A stretch of 64,000 nt of DNA. It comes from Proliferodiscus dingleyae (lineage: Eukaryota > Ascomycota > Leotiomycetes > Helotiales > Lachnaceae). A program made the position numbers and the translations under genes. The DNA lies in contig QYAK01000005.1 in the NCBI GenBank assembly GCA_003988795.1, forward strand, positions 434,001 to 498,000, written 5' to 3'. The notes below the pieces were generated by a model that was not told the DNA's origin, did no database searches, and saw nothing but the letters and a program-made list of their open reading frames with translations. Below, in pieces: positions 57,070-64,000 of this stretch (position 1 is its first letter; each line of letters starts with the position of its first letter).

Positions 57070-58414
57070 ATGGCTATACGGAGTGTGACCCCTGCCAAGT
57101 CCTTCATCTTCGGCGTGGTAGCATTCATTCTGATCGGTCTCGTCTCACAATTTACTGGTAACAATAGGAAACTGATAGGCTGGGTTACCACAGCTTCGCA
57201 CCGGACGAAGGACGGTTCAAACGTGTTCGGAAGCGAAGGCCCAAGTGAAAGGCTCTGGCACAAAACGGTTATACAGAGGAATGAAATGAGGCAAAGGTTT
57301 CCAGACATCGAATTGTAAGCCTCATTTAGTCCGCCTGTGCGCTGCAGATTTTCTGAATACTGTGATAGCTTTCCCGCGCATGACCAAGCATCCTATCTCA
57401 CCCACCCATTCTCAGTATGGGACTTAGTCCCCGCAAGGTATGATTTTGTAAATATTTCTTTTGTAGAAATAATATTGAGCTTCCTTTGACAATTGGTAGC
57501 TATAATTGTCCATGGGAAGTTGAGCGAATTGGAGGCCTGGGCGGTGGTGGCAAATGGGTTTGTGGGATGAGCAAGTACGAGAATATGAACAAGCCTTGCA
57601 TTATATATTCTTTTGGTAAGGTCACAAAGATAGTTAATCCTGTTTCTCCATAGCCCGTATACCTGTTCAGCGAGCTGACCGCTCTTTCTCTGCAGGCCTC
57701 CAGAAAGATTCTAGCTTCGGTACGGTCCTTCCTTGACGAGACCATATGTAAAGAGAGATTTATGTATCTGACGATTAATCACCAATTGACAGAACAGGAA
57801 ATGCTCGAGAGGACTACATGCGAGGTTTGGGCCTATGATCTCGTGGTCGATGAGTTCAGTGGCCAGCTCGGCCCTGATTTGCTTCAACGGACACATTTCA
57901 GCAAAGCGGGAATTGCCGAGCATACGAATACTGAAAAAACACCCCCACTCTATACGATTCAAGACTTGATGCAGCAGAATGACCATGACTACATGTGTGT
58001 TTTCAGAGCTATATCTATGTGCATGATCCAGAAGTTAATGAATTGGGCAGTGATATCCTAAAAATCGACGTCGAATACTCTGAGTTTAACGCGCTAACCT
58101 CATTAAATGCATATACACAAGAGCAAAAACTTGAATTTCCCATTGGGCAGTTGTTGGTCGAATTTCACTTGTTCCAGTATCAGCCTATCACTTTGCCAAT
58201 CTTCTTGGACTGGTGGGAGAGTATAGAGTATAGGGGGATGAGGCCCACTTGGTCCGAACCGAATCTGCTTGCGATAAGTATGGGAATGGAGGATCGCAAC
58301 GCAAGAATAGCAGAGGTACGTCCCGAAACTAACATACTGCGGGTGAGCAAGGCTTATCTTGAATAGTATACAATGGTCAATGTAAAAGACACAAAGAGTA
58401 GATTATTCCGGTAG
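57070..58414 (+). CDS. Membrane-anchored Methyltransf_22-like protein (FkbM/METTL24-type)
   Basis: Exons 57070-57314, 57369-57437, 57500-57615, 57696-57719, 57793-57994, 58051-58315 and 58367-58414 give 322 residues. An N-terminal hydrophobic anchor (SFIFGVVAFILIGLVSQF, about 10-27) suggests type II topology in the secretory path. Then CPWEVERIG...GGKWVCGM, IIYSFGLQKDSSFEQEMLERTTCEVWAYD, GIAEHTNTEKTPPLYTIQDLMQQNDHDYIDILKIDVEYSEFNAL, QLLVEFHLF and LDWWESIEYRGMRPTWSEPN match the Methyltransf_22 type. The DILKID motif is rebuilt only if the intron ending at 58050 is removed. Exon 4 is only 24 nt. An AdoMet-dependent role is likely for the family; the substrate is unknown. Confidence 0.85.
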
Positions 58415-60971
58415 CAACAGTCTGTCACAGAGGGTAAAACTACTATGCCATCAGAATCGTCATCCAAACTTGATGAATTTCGGCAATGGGAACTTTGAAA
58501 TAAAAGCTTTGATGCATAGACGGTCTGGTACTGACTCCCAGGTGCGGCAATTAATGATTCAATCTTGTTCTTCACGAAGATCATCAACAGACTTGAATGA
58601 AACCACAAAAGCAGTGCTTAGCGAGCAATTGAAGGACCAAAGACTACTCAGATGTGATGACGCAGAGAGATGATTTCTTTTCCTGTTGTATTGCTCGGGA
58701 TGTAGCTATATCAGAAGAGTCACCTTCCACTAGCATTTTGACTAGTCGAAAGTCGAGAGTCGGTAGTTACCGTCGTACGACTCTTTGATGCAATATCTAT
58801 GAAAGCTTAAACTTCCATTCGAGACCGGCTTATAAGACGAAGTCTTATACCTTGGTATCACGGTGGTATTTCGGCCCGGGACGAAAGGTACATCTTCACA
58901 TGTAGTTGTGAAAGTGAGGCACATTCTCTAAGGCAAGACCCTGCAGCGGCACTTGGGCATGATCAGTCTAGTCCACTTTAACTGGAGGCTGTTGCCGCCA
59001 CTTTTAAAGTTTTCTGTTTTCCAAGTGCCTTTCTCGGAAGCCACCGAATGCCGCTACTGTGGGTTCTTCCCCTCACTTACGGAGATGCTTCCTTTTGAGC
59101 TTAACGGGAAGTGTTCTTCCAGGCTTCTGGAAGGTGGATGGATATCAGCTGATGTGCTAGGCTGCTAGCACACGAGAAGCGGTCTCCAGTATCTTAAGGT
59201 CTTTCGGCAGTCTGTTCGTGATAGTTGGGTTTATTGCTATAGAACTGAAGATAGGCGCTGACCGGCCCGATAAGCTGCTGGCCCAAAGGAGGCTGATCTT
59301 GAACACGACATGCAGTTGTACAAAACGAGGAAGTCTTGCGGGCTTGCGGGGAACCGTTTCACGTGTGCGACCCAATTTAAAAATTAATATATTTGAGCTT
59401 TTAGATTCCCAGGAACCCGCCGGTCCGGATGCGCGAAGCGACGAAGAACGATTCAGGGCGATACGATTAGATTAAAGGAGGTAGAAGTGCGGTAGCGATA
59501 TCTCGCCAAGGGTTATCAGATGCGACTACGATGAGCTTAGTATTTTTGGAGAAGTAAATTTGGAGAAGTAAATTTGGGTTCTTTAATTAGAGCTCGGAGA
59601 CGCTGAAACCATGCAAATGACGACGGACACCGAAGTGCTTCTTCTCGCTTCCTCACGTAGATTGTTCCACCCGCTTCACGATGTTTAGGATGAAATTTGA
59701 GGGTCTTGCGAACATTGTAAGCACTGGAGTGCCGGGGAGCAGCATTTGGACTGCAGGTGGTGAGGCCTGGTAGTACAACTCTGCTCATGCGCGCCAATTA
59801 CAGCGTCCGTCCTGAGCGCGCGAGCTCGCGATCACATCGAAGGTACGGTATGTGCGGCATAATGAGCCTGGCAGGCTGATCTCATGCAGTCTGCTATCAC
59901 CCTCCCGTGTTAGTCAGTTCGAGAGATGGTGGAAGCAGCCACGAGAGCCACACTTCGCTCCAAACGCAGGTTCAGTAGCACGGCGTCCAGACATCTACCT
60001 CTGACCGTACCGCCGCAGTTCTCTGCCGCGTGGAATCCACAGCGCTCTTTTGAGGAGCCCTAGGAGCACGGTTGTAGGTCGGCAGAGGTCGATTGATTCG
60101 CTGGGCCCTCCTTGATCCTGGTCTCCGGTGTCCCAGTGTGATACGATCCATGGATCGGGGATTCTTGACATAAGTGGTGCCTCTCCCGCAGAAGCCACAG
60201 CTGTCGGACGACTCATGACCCTTAGCCCTGGGGCGACTCCATCTTGGCGCGCCCGTTGTTCCTGAAATCTTGTCAAATCTCGTTTCTCCAAGCGGCAAGG
60301 GAAATCAAACGCTGTGGTGCTCAGTTAGACCGCATGCTGGATTAGCTCGCTGACCCCGCAATCTCGATCAACGACCACGTTTTTCTCTTCGTCGTCTCCC
60401 TATCCAGCTAGATATAAGTTTTTGCTGTCACAAGAAGCCTTTCGTCTGCATCTGACTGCAACTTTCCCAAGTGCTGCCAATCACAGTCGGCGAGCCGCCT
60501 GCTCTCCAGCTCGCAACCCGACCCCAGAGCTCCCACTAGGAAAGCTACCGAGGGACTTAAAGACTTAGAGACCTACTGTACCCCAACTGTACCCCGGGCT
60601 CTCGTGTTCCCGATCACTGGCAAGCACTTGATTTTGCCAACTGATCAGAGGAGCCGAGAAGAAAATCTGGGGCAATTCGGTGCACTACGGTCCGGCTAGG
60701 CTCTTGCCAGGTCTGCTATTGGTGCTTCACACGAGCTGCAACCCCCGTTGCTTGCGGTGTCCTCACGTTCTCATTTGACCAGGCCAGGTCCTGCTCGAAA
60801 ACATCCAAAAACATCCAGAATTGGCATTGAGACCGCGGCTGCCTCGAGCACATCTGACTTGAGGGCCTCAGTCGCAATGACATACACCTTGCCCTCCATT
60901 CGAATTTAATGATGTGACGACTTCATTTACCATTTATCTTTCTCTGCACTTTTTCGTGTTGTTTTCTCATC
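58415..60971. other. Gene-free 2.6 kb region
   Basis: Between same-strand genes, with no convincing gene. The paired minus-strand open frames at 59972-60298 overlap in two frames and lack any family trait. A perfect 14 bp tandem pair lies at 59545. The last part (60400-60970) is rich in C/T and is the likely promoter and 5' UTR of the regulator at 60972. Confidence 0.5.
59545..59572. repeat. 14 bp tandem duplication
   Basis: TTTGGAGAAGTAAA repeated twice without change. Confidence 0.7.
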
Positions 60972-63690
60972 ATGACTAGCCGGCCGCAGGTGGGCATTGA
61001 GCGTCTACCAGCACGGCGCATGAGCAACGAGCCGCGAGAATCAATGAATTGCAAATCATGTCGCAAACGGAAGGTTCGAGTATATCATGAAGAAGTTTTT
61101 CCGCGCTGCTAAAATTTTTTCCAGATAAAATGCAATCGATTGCGGCCAACTTGCGAGGCTTGTCAAGTCTTCCAATGTCCCTGCATATATGGTGCGCAAT
61201 ATCGATCTCTCACTTCAGTTCGAAACGCTCACAACATAGCAGATGCGGTACCAAAGAAACGAGGGCCTAAGACGGATGTACTGGAAGCCCTACTGAAAAG
61301 AGTGGATGGTTTGGAGAAAAGATTAAAGGACGAGAAGAAAGCGAATTCGCCAACTACCGAGAATGGGTCGAGCCCGGACAAAGGAAATGTAAATGGCGAT
61401 GTCAAGCCTGAACGGCTCCAAATCGATACCAGCAATGGTGTAGATGATAATGCTGTATACTCACCGGCAGCCAGCAGGTGAGAAGTTACCGTGGGCAGTG
61501 AGTCAGAGAGTTCGAGCTTACAATGTTCCTAGTGCACCATCACCTGTCGTGCAAGTAGATTCACTTCTCGACACATATTTCACTCGATGCCATGGCAACC
61601 CATACTACGTACTTGATGAAACGACGACGCGACAGCAAATTCAGCTCAACCAGATCCCCTCATACCTTCTGACCGCAATATATGCGGTTAGCGCGAGGTA
61701 GGTGGTGCCCAAAATTTGCCAAGGATATCACTGATATGTTTAGATATACGCCGCACCCAAATGGGTACCATGCTGCTGTCCGACTCAGTGCAGATTATGC
61801 CAAAAGGGCCAGGGAGGGCTTGGACATCGACGATCCTTCCGTTGAGTGTTTGCAAGCACTGCTGCTGCTAGCAATGGCGTTCACGGCAGCAGGCAAGGGA
61901 AAGAAGGCGTATATGGTGCTTGGTATGTGCATTTCTTCGACGGGTTTTCACACGCTGACAATCTACTAGCAAGTGGTGTTGGAATGGCTGTCGCACTGGA
62001 GCTGCATCGGGAGCTCGATATGAAAAGTCGACTCAACCCTGTTGAAAGAGAAATGAGAAGGAGGCTGTTTTGGACCTGCTACGTTATGGATCGTTTCAGC
62101 GCCTGTGGATCGAAACGGCCATCTCTCATCGCCGACAAATCTATTCTCTTAAGACTCCCCGCTTGGTCTCCGAATCCCGTATCTCTCGCAGTCGAGGGCG
62201 AGTATTTCCAGAATGGATCGAATCTCCAGTATCATGGTGGATCCGGGAAGAAGAGTCAAGGGAGTAGCGGCATGTTAATTGACATCGTCCGAATACTTGG
62301 AATCACGAATCGATATCTTGCAGCTGGAGGGGTGAGAGGAGACAGTCACTTTCCATGGCATTCGTTGTCAAATCTTTCGAAGATTCGCCAAGCACTTGAC
62401 ATATGGGCATCCGGTACTCAAGACGTTTTTTCGTCCGTTGAGGCGCTTTTTGGACAACCTGACAGCACAACGCTTGTGCTAAGCAAACTCGTGTACCACA
62501 TCATTCACTGCCTTATATACCGACCCTTCTTGCCAATCGACTTGGCCGAACTTGCCGGCACCGGGCAGCACCAGTCATGGCAAATCGAAGCTACTAACCT
62601 TTGCTTTCTACATGCTAATGCAATCACAGAGCTAGTCGAGCTAGGTGAGCTCATCATATATGACTATATTATCTCTTTCTAACAGTTTGGGATAGGAAAA
62701 CAATCACCGTCTATGGAATGGCCTGCTTTTGTTGGCTACTGTATATGCACGGCAGGAACCGTTCACGTACACGGGACACATTATAGAGGAAGCCGCGATG
62801 GGGAAGTTTTCTCTGCGTCCGCACAATTTTTATCAAGAGAAATGCAGCAGTTGTCAGAGTTACGATATGCCTGGTCGTCTGTTCAACACCAGCGCGAGAC
62901 CCTACAAACTACATATGGCTGCCATTCGGAGCTCGTCAAGTCCTTGGCTAGTAATCCGATGAGGTATAGCCCAGTCTTCCACCTTGAAGACTTCTTCGAT
63001 CGCTACAGTGATCTTGGTCAGTTCTTCGATGGGGCACACATGTCATTTGCGGATACACCTGTGGACCCAACTCAGGAGCCCTATACAGGGCATGATCTCT
63101 ATGCACCACGATCAAACATGGTTTCGGAGGCTCCGGCCCCAATACCAAACAATAAGCGTAAGACATCTTCAGCTCGTAGGAAACACATTGACCTGAAAAT
63201 CGCACATCGAAATTCTCACCCGGAGAGTTCGTTGATATCACCAAATGACACCATACAAGGGGCTGACCGAACAAGGATATCCGATACAGATCTAGGAATG
63301 GAAGAGTCGCAACAACCTCAGACGGTGCTAGATGCACCGACTTTAACCCCATTCTCTTCCAACACTACCAGTGTACCAAACTTGCCACAAGCAGCGTTTT
63401 CACCTCCATACAACTTCAGCTCGTTAAACCCAGCGGAAAACTATGACGCGATGTTCCAAATGCCTCAAATGGGGTTCTCTTATGGCAATGAAATGGGTAC
63501 GGCAGGCGCCGCAATTGGAGAAGGGATGACTCCTGGAGCGAGAAGCAATGGCGAGAGTACCGGTACGGCTGCCTCTTCTGGTGAAGAGAAAGACCCCTTT
63601 CTTAGTCTTCTTGAACAGTTGGCAGAGAATGAGCACAGTCGCGGTGGTCCCAGCGAACTGGATTTCTTTCTCAGCAATGGGAGTAGCTGA
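60972..63690 (+). CDS. Zn2Cys6 transcription factor with coiled coil and fungal_trans domain
   Basis: Exons 60972-61073, 61125-61191, 61243-61477, 61533-61697, 61744-61922, 61970-62644 and 62696-63690 close in frame at 805 residues. Zinc cluster: CKSCRKRKIKCNRLRPTCEACQVFQC (Cys27, 30, 37, 44, 47, 52), with intron 1 right after the basic CRKRK. A conserved PKKRGPKTDVLEALLKRVDGLEKRL stretch follows (linker and dimerisation coil, about 60-90). The regulatory domain: LLDTYFTRCHGNPYYVLDE, LALLLLAMAF, RRRLFWTCYVMDRFSACGSKRP, and MEWPAFVGYCICTAGTVHVHG. The C-terminal 250 residues are disordered, rich in Pro/Ser/Asn/Gln. It is orphaned from other genes here; its pathway is unknown. Confidence 0.9.
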
Positions 63691-63802
63691 GATGTCTCGG
63701 TTTACTCGACTACGGAGATCACATCTGGAGAGTCATCGGTCATCAGGAGTAAGACTTCATTCGACAGGTCACCCTGAATGGTGAGCAATTTGGAGTTTTG
63801 TG

Positions 63803-64000
63803 CTACGGGCTTTGGAGAATAATTATCTTTAGGTTTTGTATATATTGTATATTGAGTTCGGGCACCATAGCTGAGGATTGATCTCTAAAGCTCACATTGT
63901 TACGATAGAGTTCTGTATGCTTAAGGATATCACGATGATGCTGGACCAAACGTCCCGCTAGAGAAAAGAACTCGTCGGCCACCTGGCTTGCAATTATCAT
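63803..64000 (-). pseudogene. Possible hAT transposase C-terminal remnant, cut by window edge
   Basis: The open frame runs to the right edge. Its translation has ADEFFSLAGRLVQHHRDILKHTE, which resembles the hAT-family dimerisation motif (E-x-FS-x-AGRLV...R..L), but is short and lacks the usual following W. A gene of another kind that continues outside the window is the alternative. Confidence 0.28.

Noticed and set aside
59972..60298. Two overlapping Arg/Pro-rich minus-strand ORFs
   Set aside because: Overlapping frames in G/C-rich DNA, no domain and no splice support.
1..64000. tRNA genes and CRISPR arrays
   Set aside because: No cloverleaf/B-box combination (GGTTCGAATCC-like) and no regular spacer-repeat arrays were seen by eye; a dedicated scan was not possible.

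Overview
This 64 kb window is nuclear DNA of a filamentous ascomycete (Pezizomycotina). The genes have several short GT-AG introns (mostly 45-115 bp), gene spacing is loose, and the proteins are typical of the group: Zn2Cys6 regulators, an NCS1 permease, a fungal rhodopsin-like protein, a quinate-repressor-like protein, SPT16, CDC50 and SAE2. A helotialean (Leotiomycetes) genome is plausible from the general look of the proteins, but this is inference. I built 22 gene models by joining exons by hand until the reading frame closed. I saw no rRNA, tRNA, CRISPR array or intact transposon.

Layout. 1-12.4 kb: a C2H2 + Zn2Cys6 regulator (cut by the left edge), a LigB-type extradiol dioxygenase, a membrane-anchored aldehyde dehydrogenase-like protein that has lost its catalytic residues, a small unknown gene, a CocE/NonD-type serine hydrolase, a cupin, a gene-poor 2.5 kb stretch, and a CE16/GDSL acetylesterase. 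12.6-24.4 kb: an RBR ubiquitin ligase; then a Zn2Cys6 regulator, a thymine-7-hydroxylase-like Fe(II)/2-oxoglutarate dioxygenase and an NCS1 nucleobase permease, which look like a small nucleobase-use cluster; then an uninterrupted fusion of a fungal rhodopsin-type domain to a FucP-type MFS transporter. 24.4-30.7 kb: a low-complexity block, a CipB-like medium-chain reductase and a second regulator carrying a C2HC finger plus Zn2Cys6. 30.7-39.3 kb: the conserved housekeeping block SPT16, CDC50 and SAE2/CtIP. 40.5-52 kb: a Cys-rich secreted protein, a quinate-repressor-like (3-dehydroquinase/pseudo-shikimate-dehydrogenase) protein, a 3.4 kb divergent intergenic region and a hexose-type MFS transporter. 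52.3-64 kb: an SDR, a SLAC1/TehA-family transporter, a Methyltransf_22-like protein, another Zn2Cys6 regulator, and a possible hAT transposase tail at the right edge.

The most notable points are: (i) the regulator, dioxygenase and permease cluster, with a shared GATCGGCNAA motif upstream of the regulator and in the dioxygenase/permease divergent promoter; (ii) the rhodopsin-FucP fusion; (iii) two pseudoenzymes (ALDH-like and shikimate-dehydrogenase-like) that keep their folds but not their catalytic residues; and (iv) an imperfect 51 bp repeat pair whose differences are nearly all transitions, as expected of repeat-induced point mutation.
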